Source: Theocolax elegans
Lineage: Eukaryota > Arthropoda > Insecta > Hymenoptera > Cerocephalidae
DNA length: 64,000 nucleotides
Assembly (NCBI GenBank): GCA_026168455.1
Contig: CM047426.1
Coordinates: forward strand, 35,585,058-35,649,057
Direction: 5' to 3'
The position numbers and the translations under genes are program-made. Every line of letters starts with the position of its first letter. The first letter of the stretch is position 1. The notes beneath the pieces are model-generated. The model searched no databases. It was not told the origin of the DNA and saw only the letters and a list, made by a program, of their open reading frames with translations. Shown here in pieces: positions 1 to 11,600 of this stretch.

Positions 1-3000
1 CGCATTTTCCATTTATACAGTACTGAAGCACAAATGGAACAATCAATTAAATTAATCTATTATCAAAAGTTAAGATGAAAATATTATTCGACTAGTCAAA
101 CAACTTACTTGTCCTTTTCCACAATATGAACCTTCGGCTGCAGGAGCTACTGGCAGACACTGTCCTCCAGATGCAGGAACAAAGCAATCTAAATGTGTAC
201 AAGCTGTTTTATCTTTCTGTAATTAAAAATAAATTACATTATTACTTTTTAATTATTACCACAATGTACAATCGATAAAAGTTTAATCGATCATTATTTA
301 ATAATATCTTACATTGCAGGCATGAGTTCCTCTTATTCGGTCGCATTGTTCATCAAGGGATAATATACGACCTGGTAGAACACGAGGAATTGGTTTTCCT
401 TGTTTTGGTGGGTCGAATAAGCATTCGGCTCTACGCGAACTAAAACCCAAGTTCATATTGTATTCAGTTACAACTAAATGTTTTATTATTTCTAATATTT
501 AATAAAACTGTTGAATAATTACTTAAAAAAGTCCTGGAAATATTCCATACTGCACGAGGACCAGGTAAAAACATTTTCCGTAAGCATTAACATGCCTGTC
601 ATGATATATCCTCCGTATGTAGGACATGTTGTCTTATCGTCTTGCTCGTGACCGTCGTGCGGAGCTCCTAGTCTGCATAAAATAAAAGTAAGACCTGGTT
701 TGCATCGAATAGTTTACAAATAATATTATTAAATAAAACACATTTTTTTTCTTTATAATAATTTTAATAGGTTTTAAAAATAAAACTGATTTTTAAATTT
801 ACTTTCTAATGCGCATACATGAAATTTTATATTGTATCTAAAAATATTAACAATGATGGTAAACCATTTAAAGCATTAGATTATTTGATATTATTAATAT
901 TCCTAATATATTTTGAAAAAAGAAGAAATAAATAAATTTTGGTAAAGTGGACAAGTATAGAACGAAAAATATTCACTTACAAGAATTTATATATGCACAT
1001 GCAAAATCGACTATTAAGCGTGCAACTTATACGTTCACTTGATTTGCATACTTTACATTGCTTACATATTCAAAATTAAGTTTTAAGCGTAAATTCTAAA
1101 ATTTTACTTACAAATGACCAACTTCATGAGCAGCTGGAACGATTCCTATATAACCACCGTTATCTTCTACAAGTCCTACAGCTTCAACAAACGTGTCTCT
1201 TAAGTTTACTGTACAGGCGCCTCCGCGAAATGCGAACCCTGTATCGTGGAAAAAATTGATTTATTTTAGTTGTTGGAGATGTTATAAAAAGTGTATTTCA
1301 AAAGAAAAATCGACAAAGTGCTTACCTAAAGTTGTGCAATCGAAATCATTGTCGTTGGGTTCGAGGTTACACAAATTCAGTCTGCAGCATAAAATTGATC
1401 ACACGATTATATGTCCGATTAAATAAATAATTTTGAAATAAATAATATTCAGAAACTCACTGAGTCATTGCCATCACCATGTCAAAGTCACGTTCAAGAA
1501 CAAATCTTTGTAAACTTTCATCCATTGTTTCATTGAAATAATATTCTGCCATATGGTCCAGTGCTTTATCAGCATCAACGATTGGACCATCAAATGGCCG
1601 AGTTCGATGATTTTGAATGTACGGAGTACCATTTGGATCCTAAATAATAGTAAAATAGATATTTTTGTTTAATTTAGTTGTTTTACGATGTATCATCAGT
1701 GTTTATAAATGTGCGATAAATATCACTGTGTGCGTACCATTGCTACAACAATTCCTGCAATATTCAAGCGAACGTCTGGATTAACAAACACGCGATATCG
1801 CAAATCAACTGCATTCCAAAATGATATAACGTATCTTTTTATTTCAGCAAGAGTCTGGAGAGATCTAAGTGATATATGCGTATGCTATTAGTTCGTTTGC
1901 ATTGCCAAGATAAGGAAAGATTGATTATGTTATTAACTTACAAATATTCATTGTAATCCACAACGACTAGGATTTGAGGATATATAGTTTTTGGTGCGTA
2001 AAACTCGTCGTCGTCGTCGCTTATTGAACGTTTCGTTCGAGTTGATTTATCTTTTAAAGCGTACGATCCAACCTCTGGAACCCACAATTTTTATGCATTA
2101 ATAACAATAATTTACCTTGACACGGAGAATATTGATAATTAAATAAATATGAGTTTTAATTACTGACTTTCACGAATCCCGTCGTTCGAAATTTCTTTCT
2201 TTTTAAATACAACGTGGTGATAAGTGTGCTTGAGATTGGGATGATAAACGGTACGGTTGGATCTAGCAAACTCTTCGTGGATGCTGCGTTTATTTCTTGA
2301 ATATTGCTTGCGTAACCTCACTGGTAGAGGACGAACAACAAGATCGTCGCCTATAGTTCCGTCCTAGCAAATTAAATTTTCACGGTTCAACATTCACGGT
2401 TACTTCTACGTTAATTAAATCTATAAGATTAAGAGTTGTTATTCTCATTAACTTACGAACAAAACTTGGCCGTCTTCGTCATAACTACTAGTGAATGCTG
2501 CAAAATTGTACGGATCTTGATAAAAATGGCTTAGGTCGTTCATCGCCTACAATATAAAACAGTTTGTAATTATGAGCCTAGGAAAAAGATAATTAAAAAC
2601 GATTGCTCAAGGGATGTTTTCGTTACATTAGGTATTTGAGTGTATTTAACACCCAAAGGAGATGATGCATCTCCTACGACTTTCCAAATAGGTGTCTCCT
2701 TAGAAGCCAGAAGTCCTTCAGTGGGTTCTAAGTATAATTTAATATCGCGTTTAAAACTTTTTAATTGTAATATTCGGTGTGGCGAATCCTCTGGACTATT
2801 TTCGTGTATCGCATGGGCGATTGGAACAACTTCGTACTCAGGAACTGTAAAATATGTCAACCGTAAATCAAATAATTATTACAGATTTACTTAAAATAAT
2901 TTAATTGTGCAACAAACCATCTTCGTGACTAGTTCTAAACAGTAACTGGACCTCTTCAGCGGTCATCTGCTCATGAATCTAATAATATATACACATTTAT

Positions 3001-3117
3001 TTTTCGTCACTGCATTTAATAATAAATTATTAGAAAATTTAAAGTAAATAGTGTTACCTTGGAGCCATAACTAGATACAATGAGTATCGCAAAACATGAA
3101 CTAACAAATTTTAACAT
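1..3117 (-). CDS. Gene 1: secreted M12B (ADAMTS-like) metalloprotease, 3' end outside window
   Basis: Reconstructed minus-strand exons in transcript order: 3117-3058, 2978-2918, 2844-2627, 2546-2457, 2363-2168, 2074-1942, 1864-1738, 1639-1461, 1381-1326, 1238-1112, 672-523, 439-313, 216-109 and 22-1 (continues off the edge). All junctions are GT-AG and the frame stays open for 551 codons. The start at 3117 opens a hydrophobic signal peptide (residues 1-18). A reprolysin prodomain follows, with furin-type RNKR (166-169) and RTKR (221-224). The catalytic domain carries HEVGH at 411-415, the third zinc histidine at 421 in LGAPHDG, and a Met-turn YIM ending at 440. A cysteine-rich region follows. 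All zinc ligands and the catalytic Glu are intact, so the enzyme should be active and secreted, cleaving extracellular proteins; the substrate is unknown. It is related to insect ADAMTS-like and wasp venom metalloproteases, but tissue of expression cannot be read here. Most introns are only 73-98 bp; one is 439 bp. Confidence 0.93.
1326..1381 (-). CDS. Gene 1 exon 9, acidic active-site-flanking loop (single copy)
   Basis: This 56-bp exon begins with the last base of one codon and ends with the first base of another. It encodes a short loop between two cysteines: C-NLEPNDNDFD-C, with four acidic and no basic residues among the ten between the cysteines. It lies just before the conserved GFAFRGGAC strand and about 35 residues ahead of HEVGH. 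It is the direct counterpart of the duplicated exon in gene 2. In gene 1 the flanking introns are only 87 and 79 bp, so no second copy can be hidden there. Confidence 0.88.
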
Positions 3118-3490
3118 CTCTTAATGATGTATCTATAAAATAGTTGAACATTTTATCAATTTAAAAATAATTTATTAATCTTCTAATAAACAATTAGTTT
3201 AATTGAAGTGTTTAATTTCCTACCTGAACGTAGAATAGAACATGAAGCGTCCGCGGAACGTCGTAAAAATGCGTAACCATTCATTTGCGGAATCATTATA
3301 AGCTTCACAAAATGAAATTATTTGTTTGCGAACATTCTATCGCACACTTGTACTTACATTCCAATTAAAAAGGAACCAAATCGTCACGTGTTTGCTTATT
3401 CAAAACTTTAACATTTTTATCATTACAGATTTGTAATGCTACAGAGTTTGAAAAGTATAACTTACTGAACGAAAAACTATATCTTATATA
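3118..3490 (-). promoter_or_regulatory. Candidate 5' UTR and proximal promoter of gene 1
   Basis: The first coding exon can extend upstream to 3132, where a TAG acceptor sits. A CAG|GTAGGA donor lies at 3225/3226, which would give a 93-bp intron splitting the 5' UTR, in keeping with the gene's other introns. An AT-rich TATATAAG-like run lies around 3485 on the minus strand and could be a TATA box. These are inferences from motifs only; no transcription start can be fixed. Confidence 0.28.
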
Positions 3491-5039
3491 TAATTGCGAA
3501 GACAATTAGACTTTTAATAGTTAAAAAAATAAAAATAGTTCAACATAAAAATTAGTAGTCTTTCGGTACAAATAACTAATACCTTGAGTTTTGTAATTAC
3601 TCATCATTGTGCTGTGAGTCGTGCGAATGCCATATTAGACCGTTAAGAAATACATATATAATTTGCCGGTACAATAGTATTAGAAATAAATAAAAAGGAA
3701 ACATTCTATAAATAATTAATACAATCAATATTGTACCAATATATTGTAATATAACACATTTTCGAAACAGGTCATGGTTGTCTTAAAACTTCAAATGTTT
3801 AAAACAAAATAATATTCTTTAATTTTATGCCGTTCGAATCAATGCATTTAAGTGTGAAAAAAGAAATGGAAAAAAATTATTAGTGCGTCATATTTTAGAA
3901 AGTGATAACAAAAATTAGGCTGGTTATCAAGATAACGAATTTATAATTATTATGGAAGCGCACATTTTGCATTATATTATTATTTTGTAGTACATCATTT
4001 AATTTTCTTATGAAAAAAATTATTGTATACGCATATTATTTTGTAGAAATTAACTGAATTAGTATATATAGTCTGGCAAACATTTCCTGTGTATCAACGA
4101 TGTTTAATTCCAAAATACAAAACTATTATTTATTTTAACATTCATCCAGTCTAATTAAACGAGAATATCACTCAATTGTACCAAATATAATGCCATATAC
4201 AGATCGTTACGATTCATCAACTTCATCACTTATCTATTACTTTAATATAAATGATTTAATAGAAAATATATGTTACTGATAAAGTCTTCTTTATCGTAAA
4301 CTGGAAATTAATAAGTATAACAACATAATAATATCAATGTAGTTAAAAATTTAAAACAAAACAGTTTCTTCCGTAAGGAAGTTAATGAAATTTGAAATCA
4401 TCATTTATTTTGTGTACATTAATTTATTGTCTCTTCTTATCTGTCAAATGTCAGAATTATAAAGTTTTTACGAATACCTAAATATTTATGCTTATAAGAG
4501 ATATCAAACCAAACAAAATATTTTCTTCTTTTTATAATAATAATCTTGGTTTTTATTCAATTTGTTAATTTTTTTAAATATTTATGTATAAAAATGCTAT
4601 ATAATATGTAATTAAATTGTAAAAGAGTAAAACTCGACAGTTACGTACTGTACATACTTTTTCTATGTTTTCTGTTTACGTAAAATAATATGCTTAATAG
4701 ATTATCATAATCAATAGATTTTCGTCACGTCACGAATAATAAAGATAGATTAATTAATAGGATTAAAAGGAAATAGTGGAGATGAAAAGGCTGATTAAAT
4801 AAAAGTCATTAAATACTTATCTTACAATTAAACACTACAGTTTATTTTTATGCTACAATGATTTCGTTTACAACTTTTTTTCTCGCCGGTAATTTTAATT
4901 GATATCAAGATGGTAACAAACATTATTAAACTGCCGGGGTCGCATTGCGACATCATCGTTGTGTGCATATTCGACGCAAAAACGTACTTTATAGTAAAAA
5001 AAAAGAACAAACAAAAAAATTAAAATAAATTGAGAATAC
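3491..5039. other. AT-rich intergenic stretch, nothing recognised
   Basis: Very AT-rich, with stops in all frames and no protein similarity, tRNA-like box or repeat structure that I can recognise. It separates the gene 1 leader from the GC-richer island that follows. Confidence 0.6.
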
Positions 5040-6060
5040 GCTCTGGTGCGCCGAGTCAAGTCTCGACGATATCGCACATAAATACAGACTCAGACGTAAA
5101 AAAAAGAGTACAGAAGGACGAGTATAAGTACGGGGGTGGGAGATGGAGGGATAGGGAGATAGGGAGATAGGGAGGGAAAGGAGGGTAGGGAGATTGAGAA
5201 TCAAGGAGGCATTCCTCGCGATTCTTCCGTGCGAAAAAAGGGTGCGTTAAGCTGTCGCGAGCTCGTCCCGAAAGCGGATGAACGATCTCACTCTCTTTCT
5301 CTCTTGAAAAATATCACGGATCGACGCGCTCCATCAACACGACGCGAAAGTAGAAGAGCAAGAAGGAAAGGGAGGCTTGGAGAAAGAAGGAAAATTCAAC
5401 GGAAGAATGAATAAAATGGTAGGATGACAAGTAGGTGTGCAAGAGACTGAGATAGGGGAAAGGGAAAATCTCCATGTGTCTCTTCCGACTCGCGTCGTCG
5501 TGTCCTTCCTCTCTCGCTTATTTTCTCGCATCATTCTTTTTTACACTCATTCACTTCACCGTCTCTCGTTGGAGAAGAAAAAAAAGAAAAACAATTCGCC
5601 GGACGCGTTCTTGTGTACCTCTTCAACTGTGCGTCTCTGCGTGTGTGTCTGTGTGTGTGTGTGTGTCTCTGTGTATGCGTGTGCTCGTGTACGTGTGTGT
5701 GCGTGTACGTTTGCATGTCTCTCTGTGTGTGCGTGTGTACGTATGTACGTGTGTCCGTGTGTCCGTGTGGTAGAGCGCGCGTGTGACAAATCGATCGCAT
5801 TATATCAACAGTGGTTGCGCTTCGCCCATGACGAGAGTTCCTCGGCGATTTCACACTGCGTCCCGTGCATTGCCATTTTGTTTCCTCTCGATTTCTCGAT
5901 ATTTTTTCCTTCGTTTTTTCCAGCGCAATTTCGTGCCACTTTTTTCAGCAAATCGTCTTGAGGGACGCGCAACAGCGACTTCTCACTGATTGCAGATGGC
6001 ACAGCCATGTCCTCAGCCTGTCGATCAGCTCCGCGCAATCCGTCCCCACGTCCTGGCATT
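5040..6060. promoter_or_regulatory. GC/CpG-richer island between the paralogues, candidate promoter or leader
   Basis: About 1 kb that is much less AT-rich than its surroundings and contains many CpG steps. It has polypurine (GGGAGATAGG-like) repeats at 5130-5190, a purine-rich stretch at 5340-5460 and TG-rich repeats near 5640-5770. In AT-rich insect genomes such blocks often mark promoters with long leaders. It could serve gene 1 (minus, start at 3117) or a plus-strand transcript; a plus-strand open stretch with a good donor follows at 5996-6136. Long open frames here are low-complexity artefacts of the TG and purine repeats. Confidence 0.35.
5637..5768. repeat. Imperfect TG/GTGTGC microsatellite
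   Basis: Alternating TG with CG interruptions over about 130 bp. It produces spurious open frames rich in Val/Cys on one strand and Thr/His on the other. Confidence 0.85.
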
Positions 6061-6136
6061 CACCGGCCTCTGTTTCTGTAGTTTCAAATTATTCGAAAAC
6101 AAAACAATACATTTGTTAATTTCATGTTATTTACTG
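5996..6136 (+). other. Possible plus-strand exon with ATG and splice donor
   Basis: An ATG at 5996 opens 47 codons that run exactly into a strong donor, ACTG|GTAAGG, after 6136. The peptide (beginning MAQPCPQPVDQL) matches no family I know and no following exon was found. It sits at the end of the GC-richer island and points toward the 3' end of gene 2. It may be part of a non-coding transcript or chance; I do not assign a function. Confidence 0.15.
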
Positions 6137-7574
6137 GTAAGGACATTATGTAAGAAATTCCATGATTTTGAGTTTATACTTTTTTTTCCATAAATATCTT
6201 TTACTTCCAACAAATCGTTGTTAAGAGACAAAAAGTAATACTAATTTATGTAAACTTTGGATTAATAAATTATGAAATCTCAAATCCAGAAATTTCTTTG
6301 TCCTTGTAGCATAAGTATTCATTGTAGAGACGTAGACGTAATAGTATAGATTGTGAAGTAGATAGATTATAGACACATTTTTACACATATATGTGTGTTT
6401 TGTAATCACCTTAATTACATAATATTATAAATATACTATTCTTAAATATTATAAATATATATATATTGCATTTTCATTATTGATTATAATTCTTCAAAAA
6501 ATAATCATTCGTTTACACAAATAACACACATTATATATCTTAATAGACGTAAAGTGTCAAGTTTTTCAGTGTGGAAAGTGTATAGATTTGAGAGTATTTT
6601 AACAATGTTTAACGATAGATAAAGCGATGATAAATAAAAGAGTATATACAAAATGTATATATTTTTAAGACCACTTCGAATTAGTGCAAAACTGCCAATG
6701 AATTTACATCACTTGTGTTAATTCGCCTGTGAAATGAGTTTTGCGTGATATACGTGTATAGAACAGCCATTGGGCGAGAAATCGATAACAAATACACAAA
6801 TTTGATCAACGACAAAAGAAATGATATGTTATGAAATGTAAAAACGTTAGTTCAAGTGAAAACAAGAATTAAAAAAATAAATAGTTGATACGTATATAAA
6901 TGAATCATTAAACAGTTACGACAATGAAAAATATTGAATTTAATTGGTTACGTTATTATTATTGATTAGAAGATTCAAGTAGGGGAGAATGTAAAATAGT
7001 TGTAGATTTTAAAAATATAATGTTAATAGTTGAATAAGTATAATTTTGAAATTGAAACATTAAATTGGAAAGTTAATAAATAGAAATAATGATGAAAAAC
7101 GGCAGGTATAAAGTGAGACAGTGTTGAGAGACAGAAATGAACAAACATTATAAAGACGAAGTTATGAAATATAACGAATATAATATATAAGTATAATGAA
7201 ATAGTGGTATAAATAATAGTTGCAATAAACGTATAGTTTGTTGAAACACGATTTACGTGGTATTTACGAGTCCCACGCGACTGATAAATTGAAATGAGTT
7301 TGTATAAAAATAGTGGATTAGATTAGAACACTTAAGAAAAGAGAAAACAGCTTAATAGAATCAAGGAAACAAGTATACCAAAAGTAATCGATACAAGAGA
7401 AAAATAGTGCAAACAAGACCGGTAAAATTGCATTAAAACACAAAACTTGAAGAACCAACTCAGTTAAGAGGAAACATAATAGGTGTGTAGAATAATCGAG
7501 AAAGAAATGGTAAAAATAAGAAAGAATTGTAAAAATTTGGAAAGCTTAGCCAATAGAGATAATGTAATAAACGA
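6137..7574. other. 3' flank / likely 3' UTR of gene 2
   Basis: AT-rich sequence with no gene recognised. The part nearest 7574 must include the 3' UTR of gene 2. No canonical AATAAA signal on the minus strand stands out; an ATTAAA variant lies near 6937-6944, so the cleavage site is uncertain. Confidence 0.4.
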
Positions 7575-8088
7575 TCACCCAGGATGTAGATAATTGATAA
7601 AATGTAATAATTTATCTCGAGAGTTGGTTGGTCGTCGAGGTGTCTTACCATGCCCGTAACTATGCGGAGCGTATTGGGCGCCAGTGGTGCTCGTGGTAGC
7701 GAGCGACGTCGACCTGACGGTACTCTTATATCTGAACGGAGTTGCTTTCGGATAGCTAACATCGTTCGGGCTTTCGATATCTTTCGAATTATACGAATGC
7801 GTATACTCATACGGATGTATTCTCTTGGTTGTCACGGGAGTATAACCGTTATTGTTGTTGTAATCAGTGTAATAACTGTGACTGTATTTCTTATTGTAAT
7901 CGTCGGTAATAAAGTTACTGACGGTCGAGTGAGTGTAACGCGTGTACGGCGTCGGTGCCGTCGTGTAATGCGACGTCGCCAGACTCGTCGACGTACTCGC
8001 ACTTGTCGACGCGATCGAATTAACGTAAGGCGTCGTGTACTTATACTTTGACTGATACGTGCTGCGTGTCGTACTATCCCATGGATAC
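7575..8088 (-). CDS. Gene 2 last exon: Ser/Thr/Tyr/Asn-rich C-terminal tail
   Basis: This exon encodes about 170 residues rich in Ser, Thr, Tyr and Asn, with runs such as SASTSTSLATS and YTDYNNNNGYTP, and no cysteine. It is joined to the preceding exon by an AG|G split arginine codon and ends in HPG-stop. In canonical ADAMTS enzymes this position carries thrombospondin type 1 repeats and a spacer; none are seen. The composition suits a disordered, possibly O-glycosylated extension. Splice and stop positions are clear; the function is inference. Confidence 0.85.
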
Positions 8089-8631
8089 CTGTTAGTACAT
8101 TTTTTCACACTGTTATTATAATCGTTAGCATATACAAATATTTTTATGTAGCCGGTAGCCGGACCTTGTTATTTTGTAAAATATATCAATCTTAGAATTC
8201 TCGAATGCGGATTTGCCTCTAACTTTCGGCAAAATTCTCTTTCAATCTGTTCTTCTTGTTGCTTTATATTTATTTTTTCAATTATTTACAATGATAACCA
8301 TAACCCGTGATTCTAGCAGTTCTAACAATTGATTAATTAATTAATCGAGTACAGTTGTTGTTACCGTATTATTGACAAAAATTACAAAAGTTTTAGTTAC
8401 TATGACTCAAGTGTCTTATTCTTTACGTTAAACACGGAAAAAGATGAGTGCTAATTTTACCTGTATTCTGTTGTACTGGTATTGTATCGGGTATACAAGG
8501 GCCGACTTTGGGTGGCAGTGTTATAAAGATTTTCCCGTCTCACGTACGTAGGTACGTTCTGCGTGTAATCGGGAATGATATTCTCGTGTTCAGCCACGCA
8601 TTTTCCATTTAGGCAGTACTGAAAATATATC

Positions 8632-8671
<40 letters not shown>

Positions 8672-11600
8672 ATTTATCGTCGAACACACGCGTTACTGTT
8701 ATTGCGTAGACAATAATATATACGAATATGTGGATAAATGGTCTTACTTGGCCATCTCCACAAGGAGATCCTTCAGCTGCTGGTCGGTACGCTACACAAT
8801 AACCCGAGCCCGCATCGAAGCAGAAAAGTTGAGCACAGACACGGTCGTCTTTCTGCATTAAAAAAGGGAACGAGTAATTAGAACAGTCTGTTTTATAGAC
8901 GAAAGCAGAAAGTAGTTCAGTTTATATAACCCAATAACAAGTTCTTACAAAGCAAGCACTCGTGCCTCGATCCTTTCGACATTGAGCGTCAAGTGACAAT
9001 AGTTTCCCTGGCAAGACTCTTGGCAGCGCTTCGTCCTCGTGAGGAGCATTGTAAAGACACGTCGCGGTGTCTCCGCTGAAATTTATTTAAATATTATACA
9101 ATTATTTACTTTCTCAAATACGTAACCTAAACGAATCACTATATATTTTAGATATTTTACTTTAAGAAATGGTGGAAAGATGAGACGCTACAATGTGACC
9201 ATTTGAAGCCTTTTTCCGTATGCCTGAGGTCACTCATGATATATCCATCCTCCCAACGACATTTCTCGGCTCCTGGTCCACCAAGGTAACTCGGTGGTGG
9301 TGAACCGTCGTGCACAGCACCCAATCTAAAATGTACATGTACTTTACTTACTTTCTCCCTTTTTTCACACAATCCAAAACTATTATAAATTTAATTGTTT
9401 TCTCTAATTTTTTTTCTAAATTGTCAATATCAAATTTATTCGTTTTCAAGTCATTTAGTAAATTGGTAAGAGTTTAAATTATTCTAAAATTATACAAGAA
9501 AACGTCCACTGTGAGTTCTCCAATACCATTATATTGAAATTGCATTGGAAATTGGATATAAAATTATCATCAGTGCGAACAGCAGGTACCCAAAGAATAA
9601 AAAATACAGTAACGTGTCATTTACTTACAAATGGCCGACTTCGTGAGCAGCAACGATAATACCGCTAAACCCGCCGGTATCTTCTATTATAGCCACCGAA
9701 TTGACTTTTTCAAGTCTCTTGTTGACGACGCATGCTCCACCCACGTACGCAAAACCTAAGCAGAGAATATTTATTAGCTCATTCTTTAGCCACGTTAGAT
9801 TACTTGCAATGGTGATTTTAGTCGAAGGTTAAAGAGACTAAATACTTCGGTTATTATAATCAGCAATAACAAGCTCACACTTTATTCTTGCAGTTAAATA
9901 TTTTAATATACCAGAAAACAACGTTACAGTTATATGAGGAAATGCCTTCATTCGTTAGAAATTTTAAGAATAGATAAGAAAATGAAGTTAAGTATACATT
10001 TTTTAGAATATATAGAAATGTAGAATGAAAACATTTACTTGTCGTTAATACACTGTTAGATTCGTTAATGCGGTTTAGATTAATATTAATAAGTAACGAA
10101 AATAAAGATTATTATAAGCCGCAGTTTTGGCAACGAAATTATTAATATTTTGCAAACAGCGTACACAATTATTATCGCGTTATTTTTTTGTTTGTAAGTC
10201 AAACGTGGATATTCCACGTAAGCTGCATGCGTCTGGTGTTAATTTTAACATTACGATATCATTTTTCATAACGACATCATCAATATTTAATTATTTTAAC
10301 CCCTATTTTACATTTCATTTTAAAATAACAAACATAATATACATACAATATTTTATTCTATTTGACCACACAAAAATATTTATCAATCATTACTCATTAT
10401 ATCATATATCAGAAATTATTATTAAAACTTACGATATTTATTTAAACTATTATTTTACCACCGAAAAATAATGGAAAAAATTTATTTAGCACTTTTTATA
10501 CAGAAAATTTCACCTTTCAATTTTCCTGTTTTATTGAAAGACTTACCGACCGCACTCCACGTCAGTAAGGCAGCCAAAGAGCAAAAAAAGTCTTAAAGTG
10601 TCATTCGAAGGGAGAAAACAGAGTATACATTTCAAAGTAGGAGTACGGAAGAATCTTAGTCGGAAGAGAAAAAAAATAAAAAAGAACTCTTCTGTCGCGT
10701 ATTTGAGAACCGGCGCTGTCTCACATTTATTTATTTACGTGAACTTCATTCCGTTATATGCCAGTTGCAAAACTTACTTATAAGGAGATAAATCGTCGTA
10801 ACAATAATATAAGTCAATATAATTTATTGCATCTATATATATTATAACCATGAAAATACTTCATTAATATTTTATTTATACAATTACTATTCCGTGTACA
10901 AAATTACTGTAAAATACCTACACAATATATTGCAATAAGTTATAATTAAATTAATAATCACATAATTTATGTCGAAAATTACTTCTCAAATTGCGCCAGA
11001 GTTTAAAAATAATATAGAATAAATATGTAGAGTACAGAACGAAAAAGGCAAAGAAATCATGTGCACAAATGTATAAAGATAAGAGACACATAAATATGAG
11101 TGAACCAGTAGATGTGAAATCCAAACGCAGTAAGCGTAGGTAAACGTTTGACAGATTTAAAAAAAAAACTAGACACATACATGTTTAAAGTAAAAAAAAA
11201 TAAAAAGTGTTGAAGCTTAAAGACTCTGATCATTGCTGCAAGTGTTGAAAAATGAAGTGTTTGAAATATTAGAAAAAGCATCATATACATGTATATATCA
11301 ATATAAATAAAAAAAATTCCGAATGAAAACGAATGACATGTATATTAAAAAAGAACATTAATAAACATAGAGTGTCTCGAATGAGGAAAAGACGTTTAAT
11401 AGATTGTCATTATCGTAAAATGAATTTATAAATTTTTCATAATTGTTTCGTTGTTGTTTATTTTTTGTCCACGAAACAAACGTACCTGCGGTTCCTCTAT
11501 TGCACACGTCATTCGCGTATTGCCTCCTGCACATATCTAATCTGCAACGCAACAACAAAAAATATCCTGTTTTATCGTTACTCATTTTTGGATATCTCGG

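Noticed and set aside
5437..5961. 174-codon plus-strand open frame
   Set aside because: It is driven by the TG/GTGTGC microsatellite and purine repeats; low-complexity Val/Cys-rich translation, overlapping open frames in other phases, no domain.
10547..10591. Possible third alternative loop exon of gene 2 with a strong GTAAGT donor
   Set aside because: The only workable acceptor gives 45 bp, which is 0 modulo 3, whereas the loop exons must be 2 modulo 3. The peptide is hydrophobic and has a single cysteine, unlike the DMC...C pattern.
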